Assembly: GCA_021018995.1 (NCBI GenBank)
Contig: CM037593.1
Span: 44,653,810-44,717,809 of the forward strand
DNA: 64,000 nucleotides
Direction of reading: 5' to 3'
Source of the DNA: Chloranthus sessilifolius
Taxonomy: Eukaryota; Streptophyta; Magnoliopsida; Chloranthales; Chloranthaceae
Below the pieces are notes generated by a model. It was not told the origin of the DNA. It did no database searches and was given only the letters and a program-made list of their open reading frames with translations. How positions within the stretch are numbered: the first letter of the stretch is position 1; every line of letters starts with the position of its first letter. The translations under genes and the position numbers were made by a program. Shown one piece after another: positions 45,641 through 57,225 of this stretch.

Positions 45641-47040
45641 ACTTTCCTCCTGAGACTATTATCTCATCTCCAGTGCTAAGACGTAAAGCATCCCGACTAA
45701 ACAACAAGCCGGTGAGCATACCTAACGAGATACTTTATGACTTTGAGAGGAGAATCGATAGCCTTGACCTTCACCTTACCAAAGATCTCTCGATCATAAG
45801 TTGCGCCGATGAAGGGTTACTTCTCGACAAATCGAATCCCCAGTATAGTAATTTTGCAGTATACGAGCTTACCGATAAGGAGGAAGGAACACTAGTCGTA
45901 GAGGGGGTGTAAGACTTCCAATGGGTTATCAAGCATTTTGATGAGCAAACTCAAGCTGTCGTGGAACCGACAGAAGAAATTAACTTTGGCATCGAAGAGA
46001 AACCTAAGAAATTGCTACTCAGTGCGGCGCTTAACTCTAAAGAACGCCAACAAATTATGCAAGTCTTGCAAGAACTCCTTGACTCTTTCGCATGGTCCTA
46101 TGAAGATTTGCCTAATTTAGACCCTAGCTTGGTAGAACACCAGCTCGTCTTGGAACTCAACACGAAACTCGTAAAGCAGAAACTCCATAGGATGCACCCA
46201 CAAACAGCTCTGCAGGTCAAAGAGGAAGTCGACAAGTTACACAAAGCCAAATTTATCCGTGTCGTCCTTTACCCTAAATGGGTCACCAACATAGTACCTG
46301 TCGCTAAGAAGGATGGCAAAGTACGAGTTTATATTGATTTTTGAAACCTCAACCAAGCATGCCCAAAAGATGACTTCCCACTTCTACACATTGACACTCT
46401 CGTCGACAACACTACTGGGCATGAGATGTTGTCTTTTATGGACGGTTTCTCAGGATGTAATTAAATCAAATTAGCTGAGTCTGACTAAGAAAAGACTTCT
46501 TTTACCACACCCTAGGGAACTTACTGTTATGTCGTCATGCCTTTTGGGCTCAAGAACGCAGGAGTAACGTATCAATGCGCCATGATGGCCATTTTTCACG
46601 ACATGATGCATAAATGCGTAGAAGTCTATGTCGATGACATATTAGTGAAGTCCCAAACATGGGCAGGACATGTTGAAGCACTTCGACTGGCGCTGCAAAG
46701 AGCTAAGAAATATCAACTAAAAATGAACCCAAAGAAATGTGTCTTCGGAGTCACTTCCGAAAAGTTACTCAGTTTTATAGTTAGCAAATGAAGAATTGAA
46801 GTCAACCCTGCTAAAGTTAGAGCCATCCTAGAGATGCCACCTCCTAGTGATATCAAAGAATTATGATGCCTGATAGGAAGATTGTAATTCATCAGGAGAT
46901 TCATCTCCCAGCATTCAGATAGATGCGATCCTTTCTACAAACTACTTAAAGGAGGAACCGAGTATAAATGGGATGACCACTGCCAGCAAGCCTTTGATAA
47001 CATTAAAAGGTACCTCCTTAACTCGCCAATATTATCGCCC
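45641..47040 (+). pseudogene. pol: E3 reverse transcriptase, many stops
   Basis: The single frame from 45961 gives SAALNSKERQQIMQVLQELL, DSFAWSYEDLPNLDPSLVEH, WVTNIVPVAKKDGKVRVYID, ACPKDDFPLLHIDTLVDNTT, SFMDGFSGCN (first catalytic Asp) and the YVDD box in EVYVDDILVKS (46626 on). Eight stops lie in the frame, most at positions where Tat elements have Arg, Gln or Trp. The segment 45673-45912 (acidic) precedes it in the polyprotein. The conserved parts are otherwise close to other Tat elements. Confidence 0.88.
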
Positions 47041-47490
47041 CCAGTTCCTGGAAGACCTCTAATCCTTTATCTCTCAGTAAATGATAAAGAGATGGGAGTA
47101 ATTATGGGATAATATAAAGAAGACGACAAGAAAGAGAAGGCTATCTACTACCTTAGTAGGGCGATGGTCAAATATGAACGGAAGTACACTCCCATGGAAA
47201 AGACTTGCCTCACACTGGTATGGGATTCGACCATGTTGTGACACTACTTTAGAGCACATAAGATATTAGTACTAGCCCGAATGGATCCTCTGAAGTATGT
47301 ATTCGAAAAGCCCGCAATATCAAGAAAGATCGCTCTCTGGCACATGTTATTATGAGAATTCGACATCACTTATGTCACGTAGAAATCGATCAAAGGGCAG
47401 GCAATTGTCGATTACCTCACAGACCTCCCACTCCCGAATGACGAACCTATACACGCAGACTTCCCCGACGAAGACCTACTTACAATCCAA
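47041..47490 (+). pseudogene. pol: E3 original RNase H domain
   Basis: In the RT frame: PLILYLSVNDKEMGVIMG, a stop, KAIYYLSRAMVKYERKYTPM, EKTCLTLVWDSTMLWHYFRA and MDPLKYVFEKPAISRKIALW. It ends EFDITYVT, a stop, SIKGQAIVDYL. This is the degenerate gypsy RNase H that Tat elements keep between RT and their second RNase H. Confidence 0.82.
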
Positions 47491-47832
47491 AATGAAGAGC
47501 CCGATAAGACTTTATGGACCTTTTATTTTGACGACGCTCTAAATCACAAAGGAAAAGGCACCGGGATAGTCCTCTTGAGCCCAGAAGGAGTTGTCATACC
47601 TAAAGCTTTTCAGTTAGACTTCCCTATCACTAACAATGTCGTGGAATACGAAGCTTTTATAGCTGGACTACGAGTAACACTACAATTAGGAGTAAAACAA
47701 TTGAGAACCATCGGTGATTCAAAGCTAGTAATCTCACAAGTCATAGGAGAATGGAAAACTAAGGAAAGGAGACTAATGGCATATTTAGCAACCGCTTAAT
47801 ATCTAGTAAACAAATTTGAAAGAATCTCTTTT
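47491..47832 (+). pseudogene. pol: E3 second (archaeal-type) RNase H
   Basis: LWTFYFDDALNHKGKGTGIV has the first Asp, NNVVEYEAFIAGLRVTLQLG the Glu and TIGDSKLVISQVIGEW the second Asp. This second RNase H is a hallmark of the Tat lineage. It ends ERRLMAYLATA with a TAA at 47797. The motif residues look intact. Confidence 0.85.
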
Positions 47833-49375
47833 ATGCACATCCTTAGATTAGAAAATGAGCTCGCAGACTCCCTAGCTACGCTAACCTTAGTCATTCAGAT
47901 ACCCTTTGGACAAACTACCAAAACCTTCATCATAGAAAAATTAACAGTACTTGCCCACGAGGTGGCATGGACAGTCAAGAGAGAGTTACCAATCCTTCCC
48001 ACCAACACGACATCAAAGGAAGTAATCATCCTGGAAAAACATGACAAGACAGAAACAGAAGTCGCTATGTTCGGGTTTGAAAAATCACCAACCAACGATG
48101 GACAGCCATGGTACTTCAATATCTGGAATTTCTTGAAATATCAACATGTTCCTCCATATGCCACGAAGATCGAACGAAAGATCATAAGGAACCGATGTGC
48201 TAGATTCTGCATACTTGACGAAACATTATACAAAGAAGCCTTCACTAAAGGAGTACTGCTACGATACGTTGTAACCGCCGAAGGACAATACCTCATCCGA
48301 GAAGCACACGCCAGTGCCTGCAGTGCCCACATTGGTAGACAAAGACTTGCCGATCAAATTACATGACAAGGCTACTTCTAGCCGACAATGACAAGAGATT
48401 GCCACCTCTACGTCTAATCCTGCAAGCAATGCCAAGAACACACTGCACTCATCAAAGCTCCATCAGTTGCGTTAAATACTATGGCCTGGCCATGGCTGTT
48501 CTCGATGTGGGCCTTTAACATCATCGGACCTTTCACAGACACAGTTGGGAACACACACAAGCACGCATTTATACTTACAACAACCGAATGCTATACTAAA
48601 TGGGCAGAAGCCGAACCATACGTCAGAATCACTGCTTCCACGCTCGTAAGGTTTATCATGTGCAATATCATCACTAGGTTTGGACTACCCAGGATGTTTA
48701 TCACCAACAACGGACCACAGTTCATTATAGAGAAGACAAAGAAGTTATGTAAGAAATTCGGCATCGATCTATGCCACTCTTCACCGTTCTACCCTCAAGG
48801 AAATAGACAAGCAGAAGCCACCAACAAAATACTGATTCGAATCCTAAAACATATAGTAGAAACAAGTAATGGAGCCGACTGGCCTGAACGACTACCAGAA
48901 GCACTCTGGGCCTATCGGACTTCTATTCGTACGACCACTGGCCAAACTCCCTACCTCCTCACCTACGGGATGGAGGCAGTCCTACCATATGAAATGTAAG
49001 TATCATACTTATGAATCCAACTTGATGATGAGCTATCCTTAGACGAGAGGAGAATTGCCCTACTCACGCAGTTAGAGCAGCTCGATGAAGCGCGTCTAAG
49101 GGCAGCCAATCACACTCAGGTATATTAGAGGAGAGTGGCCAGGGCTTATGACAAGAAAATCCTTGAACGAGCCTTTAATATTGAAGAATTGGTCTTGAAG
49201 AAGATCATGCCATCTAACACATGCTCATCCTAAAGGAAAACTGAAACCGAACTGGAAATGCCCTTACGTCATAACAGCCGCATACTCCGAAAATGCCTAC
49301 AAACTAACGAACCAAGATGGGGAAGAACTCCCTAGCCCTTGGAACACCATATACCTTAGAAAATATTACTCTTAG
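47833..49375 (+). pseudogene. pol: E3 integrase with altered active site
   Basis: HILRLENELADSLATLTL links RNase H to integrase. The zinc domain has HASACSAHIGRQRL and CKQCQ with three stops between (48361-48420). In the catalytic core, AFNIIGPFTDT and TTTECYTKWAEAE show Glu where family members have the first catalytic Asp, and MFITNNGPQFI has Asn where they have the second; the Glu in GNRQAEATNKI remains. The C-terminal part WAYRTSIRTTTGQTPYLLTY is normal. After a frameshift the end WKCPYVITAAYSENAYKLTN and a terminal TAG (49373-49375) are found. Confidence 0.87.
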
Positions 49376-50980
49376 CTCAGTGATCATCACATCCCGTGGT
49401 TAAATACTTATAGTTATCACCCCCGTAATCATCACGACTCATTCATGGGTCGTATGGCTTCAATCCTGAGAATATTCTTGAGATCTCCCATTTATCGCCC
49501 ACCTTCTTATTCGGGTAATCTTACCAAAGGACTAGTGACCTACCTAATCTCTTTCAAAAGCATAAGTAACACCTAAACCTCATTTCCTTTTCCCGCCATT
49601 GGAGGAGACATTAGAGCAAAAAAAAAATGAAGATGCTAGGTTCAATCAAAACTCATTATTCTTGCGCTAGCAGGATGGTTTCAAAATATATCTACATATC
49701 AAAAGTTGAGTGAGAGCATTACGACGAATGAACAAGTCAATGAGCTCAGAGAAGCATAAGCATGCCGTGAGGACATCTCTGGTAATTTCACCAGAAGTGT
49801 ATAAGCAAGCTGCGAGGGCACCCCTGATGTCCCTATATTACTAGATGTCGTTGTAAGGTGGCGAGAGGATGATAAACTCCTGCTAACCATAGAATGTGAG
49901 ATTTTGATGGTACCAAAACATGACGGAGAGCTCAATCATGGCACCCCACATTCCCCCCCAAACAAAGGTTGTTACCCATCTCTTTTACAGAGTATTAAGT
50001 ACAAGCTACTCCCCACTTCATTGAGCCTTATCCTTCTTCTACTTCTTTTTTTATATATTTTAGACGATAAGTTGGAAGCCTCACAGGATATTCCAAGGAA
50101 TGAAACCGAAAACTCATGAATGACGACTGATGCAATCACCTTCTATACTTACCATACTTTTCCCTAATAACCACAGGATAGGATGACCACTACCCTAAGA
50201 TAGACCTCATATGCAACTGACCTGATCAAAGAGACCTCCCCCCAGTTTGATGACAGTATTGATGAATGCTCTTTTCAAGGCTAACTCACCTAATACCCAC
50301 GACTTCACATAGACTCACAATGCTCATCGGAAGCTCAAAAAAACTCTATTGCATCTACACACTGGGGCATTTTTTTGATCAAAAAGAGAATCATATCAAA
50401 ATTGCCGATTCATCCACCAAAAGATGAAGAACTTCGAAGTTACTGTGCAAAGAAAGCTACCGAAGACGCTATACTGCCGAAATAATCACGCCCCTACACT
50501 GGGGCATTTTATTTTTATTTATTATTTTCAGTTCTCGTTGCTATGATAGTTATTTGCTTTACTTTCAAAAAAAAAGAAAAAAAGAAAGAAAAAAAAAAAA
50601 GAAGTAAAAAAAAAGAAAAAAAAGAAGAGAAAAGAGCATATATTTACCTTTGTTACTAGGCTTCGGTCTGAGATACTTACCCCCTTGAAAACTAGCAAGG
50701 GGGAGAACAAAAATTACTAATGGCGTTACCTTTATATGTGCAGATACGATGCGACCTTCTACTACCGCCGGGCCAGCTTAGGAAGCATCCAAGTCCCGAT
50801 GATGGTTGACAGCACCAAGAACAAAAGCAAAAGTATACGCAAGAGGTAATTAAAAGAAAAGCAGCTAATCAGGTATACCTAAACCCAAAATCTCAATATA
50901 TATGTCAAAATCTTCTCTCCTATTTTGTTTTCTTTACAATTATCACCGAGGGCGTTCCCCCCTGTATATACAATGCGCAC
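49376..50980 (+). other. E3 3' spacer, pol to antisense gene
   Basis: No sense gene. It holds the block shared with Y (49620-50030), a purine tract at 50567-50637 (A with scattered G), two copies of 'cacactggggcat'/'ctacactggggcatttt' near 50355 and 50490, and at 50938-50975 the first palindromic module ('accgagggcgttcccccc'). On the minus strand this would be the 3' flank of the antisense gene. Confidence 0.6.
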
Positions 50981-51574
50981 TCATAATGGATAAAACATAC
51001 ACATGCACACACCTTCCCTACGCTGCCGTTGGGATGGTCGAGCACCACTGTCCCCAGTATCATCGGCTCGAAGGTCAGTAGACTGGTTCTCTGAAAAAAT
51101 AATCCCAGCACCCAGAGTCGGCGGAACCTCTAAATGACAAGGTCCTGCCACAGATCCCCCCTCACTCGCCTGATTGACAGTCCGCCTCGACCGAGAATGA
51201 GGAGGATACCCACCTGGATACCCACGAGTGACAGAATCCTCACAAGTATCACTCCTGACACGATCACACTACGTGTGATGAGACTGCCCAGACGAAGACC
51301 TCGTAGCCCTCGACTCTAATCCCTTAAGCCGACTAGTTGATCTATGTGCCCTTGGCTCCCTCCCCAGAAGATACTGCATCCGGCCTAGGGCCACCTGCAT
51401 CTCTGCCTGCACCGACCGACGCGCAACCTCCAATGTCTCGACATAAGTCTTCTGTGTAACCATCATCTCGATCATCAGATCCTCGCGACTCTCCACCTCT
51501 CCGAGGACCCGTCTCACCTCTTGAGTGGCACGTGCTCGCGTCACCTCTAGTCGCGTCTCCTCAAGCTGACAAAC
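50981..51574 (-). other. Antisense gene exon 10
   Basis: 198 codons: a long coiled coil (VCQLEETRLEVTRARATQEV and on), a Ser/Arg-rich stretch, one TAG (51271-51269), then Gly/Pro/Ser-rich sequence to PSQRQRR and a TGA at 50983-50981. The palindromic module follows within 30 bp on the same strand and may mark the 3'UTR. Confidence 0.65.
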
Positions 51575-51658
51575 CTGCATAACCATATCAAGTCAAAGAG
51601 AGATAACCTATACATATTTGAAAAAAGAAAAAAAACTTTGAATAAGAAAAGACTATAC

Positions 51659-52453
51659 CAGATCTTCCCTCTCCCTCAGAAGGCGCTCGACCGTCTCAAC
51701 GGTCACGGGATCGACAGGCGGCACAGAAGGAATGGCGAAACTAGGCGGCTACAACTAGAATAAACAAATGCATTAGATAACTCCATGATGACTAATAAAC
51801 TATAAATATATAAACTAAAACATACCTGACTAGGAATAGGAACGGATCCCTGAGGAGCAGCCTCGGGAGCAGAATTCGAAACAACCTGCATGAAAAACCA
51901 ACAAACCAATGCCAAATATGTCAGAGACAAACATGACAAAACACCTTAAATAGAATCACATCAAAAATCATACCTGACTCTCTGGGCGTTAAGAGGTAGC
52001 AGTCGCCTCCCTCATCTGGAGGTCCTCAGCAACCTTGCGCTGAGACTCCAACACGATATTGGAAAATTATTAAGAAAACACAACAATAACACTTAACAAA
52101 CTGTCACGATGACACAAGTAAACTGAAAGAGCAAGGGAACTTATCCAATGCTCTAGCTCAACTCGAAGATGAGCCATCGCTGGATCCTCTTGATTAGAGG
52201 AAGCAACTAAAGATGGATCAAGTGCCGGAGCAGGACCTCTGGCAGCCAACTCGGCTCTCTACAAATAATAATAAATATATCAGTCGACGAGCTCACAATA
52301 CTAATGATTAAACATAACCATACTTGTGAACACACTTACCAATCGGTCAATCTCAGAGCGTAGACTGGCCGCTCTCTCCGAGTTAGCTCGCTGCTGACGG
52401 TGGTAAACATCCAGCAAGGCCGCCTGACGAGCAACCTCACCCTCTCTTTCAGA
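51659..52453 (-). other. Antisense gene exons 5 to 9
   Basis: Five short phase-0 exons: 52453-52340 (38 codons, helical, Arg/Glu-rich), 52258-52145 (38), 52045-51974 (24, one TAA), 51885-51826 (20, Pro/Ser) and 51748-51659 (30, Pro/Val then Glu/Arg). Donors GTAAGT, ATAAGT, GTATGA, GTATGT, GTATAG; acceptors all AG after T-rich tracts except exon 7, whose tract is weak. Confidence 0.7.
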
Positions 52454-52558
52454 CTGTTTAAGACAAAATAAAACAAGACACCACAACCTTGTCAGAACGA
52501 CCAGAAGATTTAATCCATATGATGATCATAATAAAAGGGAAATAATAAACTAACTCAC

Positions 52559-53393
52559 CAGGAGCTCTCGGGTCTCCACTAGCCGAGCCCCCAACTCATC
52601 CTCCGCCTCCCTGTCCCTAGCGATCGAGTCGGTCAAAGAGTGCAACATCTCCTAGTCAGGACGAGGAGCATGCCCCATCTGCTCTATTTCCCTATGGAGA
52701 GCATCCAATGCCCCCCGCACACTCGCCGTCAGATGGCCCTCCTCCAATGCGGCCAATCTCTCCTTCAATGTCGAAGCTGACTCCGGCCCACCGATCGTGA
52801 AAGAGCCGCTGCCATGAAAAGGATGTGTGAAGAGGCGCCCACCATCCAACACGTTGAACCACCTCCTATGCTCTCGTACATCCGCCTCGTCACGTGCTCC
52901 TGTGACCCTGGTCCCCTCAGCTCTAAAATCGGCTATCTGGAGCACCATCCACTCCGTAAAATTCTGGCCTGGAGGGCCGGTCATCCTCTTCGCCACTCTG
53001 TGGCTAATCCCTGGAGGGACTCCTTGAGCGAGCCCCAACTGCTGTGCTGCTCGAGAGGTGTGAATCCTCTCTACCCTCTCAAAATAATGGACCCATATGT
53101 ACACATCAAAGAAGGGCCGACCAGACTCAATCACCGCCTCACCCGCGTCCTCCTCATTGTCGTAGGGCCTCTAGATCACCTATTTAAATGAAGGAATAGA
53201 CCCATTAACAAAGTCTAAGAATCCCAAAACAAAACAAGGCCAAACGGAAACATGACAATATATACCTGCCCCGCATGCATATCCTTGAAGAGGCCTCGCG
53301 CGGTCTGAAGATCAGTAGACCACCGATGACCCTTCAACACCTCTCTCCACACATGCATTCGTGGAAATGTGAACCCAACCCCTACCGAAACCC
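52559..53393 (-). other. Antisense gene exons 3 and 4
   Basis: Exon 3 (53393-53266) codes VSVGVGFTFPRMHVWREVLK and LQTARGLFKDMHAGQ, donor GTATAT; two surplus bases at its start suggest an indel. Exon 4 (53179-52559) is 207 codons: RPYDNEEDAGEAVIESGRPF, then FFDVYIWVHYFERVERIH (the conserved tail of the mobile domain region), a linker and a helical heptad stretch (LKERLAALEEGHLT). Stops: TAG 53173-53171 and 52654-52652. Confidence 0.72.
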
Positions 53394-53541
53394 CTAGACG
53401 CAGAAAAGCAAAATAATCATGCACCAAAACTAAAAAGAAAAGAAAGCAGCAATGACACACAAAAGAACCGTTAAAAATCACCAAGACCAAAAATCAATAA
53501 AACTAAAGGACCACCATGATACCAATTAAACTAAAACTCAC

Positions 53542-54264
53542 TTGGAGGAATGGAAGGAAACCACTGATCGATGCGATGCCCTGTCCCCGACGGTAGAACT
53601 ACTCATAGAGATGCGCCAACGCTGACGCAACCCACGCATAAGTATGGACCCGATCCAGATTCCCGAGAACCATAAAAAATAACCCAGTGATGCATCCCCG
53701 AGTAGAAGATGAAAAGAGTACTGCACCCAAGAAGTGCATCAGAAATGCTCGGAGTACCCTATCTGCAGCCAACCTTGGCTCTATCACGGGCTCTCGACCC
53801 GCCACTACCGCACGTCGCGCCTCATAGAGCGCCCTCACCTCAAAATGATGCCTCAGAGGGACGAAGCCACTCGCAAGCGTATCGAAGAACCAAGTGACCC
53901 GAACCACACTAGACCCCGATCCACTCGACCTATAAGGGACTCCCATAATCTCCTCTCACACCTCCAAATATTGTCCCTCCATCCGCCCCGTGATTGACTC
54001 GCCCTCAAAATGAAGACCGGTGATGCGAACCCAGTCCTCTGGAGTCGGCAACAACGTACCAACTGGGAAGAGAAGCGCCTGATGCCTCTTGTTCCACCTC
54101 TCTATGATCACCGCGATCAGACCTCGGTCGACCTGAAAGGGCTCCAACCTTAAAATCGTCCCCAAACCAAAAGACACCAGTCGCTCTCGCTGAAACTCCA
54201 GCAAGGCACGGTACTGGGCATGAGACTCGCCCCATGTCGAGCTGATAGCCAGTTGCAGAGGTTC
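53542..54264 (-). other. Antisense gene exon 2: plant mobile domain
   Basis: 241 codons. VDRGLIAVIIERWNKRHQAL, FPVGTLLPTPEDWVRITGL and FLMHFLGAVLFSSSTRG, then LDRVHTYAWVASALAHLYE, match the order of motifs in the aminotransferase-like plant mobile domain (the W, the TPEDW..I.GL and the YAW..A.LAHLY signatures). Stops: TGA 53958-53956 and TAG 53601-53599. Acceptor GATAG, donor GTGAGT. Confidence 0.82.
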
Positions 54265-54589
54265 CTATCGACCACAACGACCAAAAAGAATGACAATAAC
54301 AATAAGACTAACATATACTTATGATAAAAGATAAAATGAATCGAGGAGTTGAAAACGAATAAAACATGTCTCAAATGCTATGACAACTTACAACAGGCAT
54401 ACAAAATGTGATGAGAATATTGAGCATAGACATGACCTATCTCTAGATGCGAGCATGATGCATGAGCGAGCACACAACAAATAATTAATGCAGGTTCGAA
54501 GTAAATTAGAAGGGCTTACATCCTGATAAGCTTATGTCATAACCTGAATGCGTAGGAGAATGAAGGAACTCTTGCTTACAGGGACCTAC

Positions 54590-54904
54590 CCGCCCTCTGG
54601 CAAAGAAATACTCCAGCGGATAGTGCTTGCGATCCCGAGGCCCCACGCCTGGCTGCTCCTCAGCTCCCTGCTCCCCCTCAGCTCTCTCACCCGCCTCCTC
54701 GGCTACCCCTGGCTCGACCTCGGGTACCTCCTCCTTGACCACCATCTGGTCACCCTCAGGGACCTCCTCTATGATCATCTCCCCGATATCCTCCTCCATG
54801 GTGACAATGTCAGTTTGAGCCTCAGAAGTCTCACCCACATCCGTCATCAACATCCTCTCCAACTTAGAAATAGTGATCAGCCTAACATCACCCTCACCCT
54901 CCAT
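54590..54904 (-). other. Antisense gene exon 1
   Basis: 105 codons without a stop, starting MEGEGDVRLITISKLERML and then strongly acidic (many Glu/Val repeats), ending FFARGR before the donor GTAGGT. A second possible donor, GTAAGC, lies 10 bp on but would break the phase. An upstream in-frame ATG exists at 54952; 54904 is preferred because the protein is acidic from there on. Confidence 0.7.
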
Positions 54905-55076
54905 ATCATAATAAAGAACTCGAAAAACTGAAGTAAATGGAAGAAATGACACCTCAAACGGATGACCAGATCACGAGATATCACGAAAACATGAAAACTC
55001 GGGCACCAGAAAACCAGGAAACTAGAGAATCAAAGACTAAAATGGATAACGCGACGAAAAATGAAAAGTTTGAACG

Positions 55077-55460
55077 ATTTATAGAACTCACCTAAATCAC
55101 GCACTTAAATCTATGCACTCGATTGAATCACCCGTTATCCACTTCGCGCATAATCTAGATCAAACGCCTGATCTTGGGCGCGTAATATAAACGTCGCCCG
55201 CTCAAAATAACTCGACCCCCTGGTTGTGCATCGCCCACCAGGCGCACAATTACATCAAACACTTCAACACTAGCGCGCAAATACCAAAGGTCATCTCTAC
55301 AGTGACCATCTACTTCCCTGATCCTACGTCTCCAATCATGCGCTTAATTCGATTAAGCGCTAGTGAATTGACGCTTAATAACCTTTTATCGCTTGTAAAT
55401 GCTCGTCCCCATGCCGACGCGCAATTCATTCAAGCGCATGGACAGTAGCGCGTAATTGCC
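55077..55460 (-). promoter_or_regulatory. Promoter of the antisense gene, LTR-like
   Basis: TATAAAT at 55083-55077 lies about 170 bp before ATG 54904. Upstream, 55094-55460 is packed with GCGC-AATT motifs: 'gcgcataatc' (about 55147), 'gcgcacaattac' (about 55240), 'gcgcttaattcgattaagcgc' as two arms near 55340, 'gcgcaattcattcaagcgc' near 55419 and 'gcgcgtaattgcc' near 55448. The layout repeats that of the X and E3 LTR promoters. Confidence 0.55.
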
Positions 55461-55924
55461 CAAAAATCAAATTTTTTTTACATGCCTAGAACAGTAAACC
55501 CGAACCTGAAATTAAGACGTTCTGATACTCACTACTAATTTAAATCATGCCCTTGATAAAACCAACCCCAAAACACTTTTAAGTCAAGGAAATTTACACC
55601 CCGAAGACCAAAAATAAAATGCCCTACAATTAAACAAAATTCAAAAAAAAAATGCCCTTTCCTTCACTTTTCTCAACAAAAAAAAATGCCTCCACCCTTC
55701 ACGTGTCCTCAATAAGATTAAATACTCACACTGCCTCTATAATGCTCAAAACTAAACGAAAAAAAACTATCCCTAACACTCTCCCGGATCTAAAATAAGC
55801 AACCAAATTAAAACCAAGAGCATCATGCCCCCAACGAAGTAAACGAAATATAAATTAAAACAAACAAAATAATTATTGAATAACCACAAATAAAATGAAA
55901 AAAAAAACATAATCACTCCATAGA
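55461..55924. other. A-rich spacer in E3
   Basis: No gene. Contains several 'aaaatgccc' motifs (for example about 55618, 55652 and 55684). Confidence 0.6.
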
Positions 55925-57225
55925 TCAATAAAAGTTCTTACAACACACACCGAGAGCATACCCTCTGAATATACAACTTAAAAATAAGAATGCTAAAATC
56001 AGCACGTTCAGGCAATGCTCGAATTCGGATTTATTCGAGAGACTAGAGATCTCGGAGAAGCCCGGAGGAGAAACGTATCCTGAACGAATCCTAACCGTGA
56101 TGACCTCTTCCCCTTGCCCCGAGCCGGCAGAAAGGAAGAGTGGCTTATAGAAAGCCACCCAGGACTTGCGGGACCAATTGTTAAGAGCTCCCCTTGGACA
56201 CATTAAAAATGAGGAACAACTAACACTGAATCCGCAGAGCCTATCGGGGAAAAATAGGCATCGGTCACGAGAACTTTGACCCTACTTTATCCTCGGGTTT
56301 CCCCTCTACCACCTTTTTCTCCTCCACCTCTTCTCCCGATGGGGTGGCACTTCGAGTCGGATTGATAGCACCAACCCTAGTATCACCCCGAATTCCCAAT
56401 CCCGTCCATTCTCATAATCCACTTAATAAATGCAATTCCTCGGGTCCAATACCCGGGAAATGAAATAGAGAGGAGTAAAAGACATTAATGAACAAAAAAA
56501 TGCCCAAAGTTACAAACACATGATATCCCCCAAAACTTTTAATCTTTAAAACTTAGAATGAAAGTCCAAAGTGAACAACAAAAAAAACCAAAGCCTAGAT
56601 TCATGCATTTATATACCATGCCCCATAAACAAATGTCACACATCTTGAATCCCCTTCCAATCTAATTGAATCCAAGACTATACACATACCCCTTTTAATG
56701 AAAAATAAAACACAATTCATAACAAACTAGATAGACCAATAATCACACAACACTTGCCACTCTAAAAGCACAAATCCCCTAAATTCAGATAGACCAATAG
56801 GATTAAAACACCCAATCACTATCTAGAACCCATGAAAACTCACACAAATGATATCTCAAACCACAACTAAAAGACTAAAATAAAATAAAAACCTTGAACA
56901 AAACAAACTATCTTAAATAAATCAAACAAAACAAAAACCCACATAAGACAAAATCTAACTTGTTAAAAAAAAAAATGCCCCTACGAGCCTGATAGAATCA
57001 AGTGAACCCACTAAGTAAGACTCAATAAGATGAATAAATAAACTCCGGATAATTTCAAAATGAACTTTAAAACTTTAAACCGAAATCAAATCCTAAAACC
57101 ACGACTAAACAAACTAGATAAGTCCAATTAATCAACTAAGGAAATTTAAACCAACCAACTGAGCACAATATACAATGATAATAAAATAAAAAAAAATGCC
57201 CCTTTATTCATAATTTAAAATTTTA
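55925..57225 (-). other. Palindromic module 2 and flanking A-rich spacer
   Basis: At 55938-55980 lies 'accgagagcataccctctgaatatacaact', here split only for reporting, matching the modules at 50938 and 57226. A 92-codon minus-strand ORF (55925-56203) ends in it, with no known domain. The rest is A-rich with 'aaaaaaatgccc' near 56498 and 56970; no gene seen. Confidence 0.45.

Larger units (their letters stand above)
50981..54904 (-). pseudogene. Antisense gene: ten-exon plant mobile domain protein inside E3
   Basis: Leftwards from ATG 54904 I assign exons 54904-54590, 54264-53542, 53393-53266, 53179-52559, 52453-52340, 52258-52145, 52045-51974, 51885-51826, 51748-51659 and 51574-50981. Introns begin GT and end AG except after exon 6, where the donor is ATAAGT. 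All exons are whole codons except exon 3, which has two extra bases. The product (about 740 residues) has an acidic start, a plant mobile domain (exon 2), and a coiled-coil, Arg-rich C-terminus. Six stops break it, so this copy is dead. Such domains occur in plant silencing factors and in transposons; extra antisense ORFs after pol are reported for Tat elements. What it does for E3 is unknown. Confidence 0.8.
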
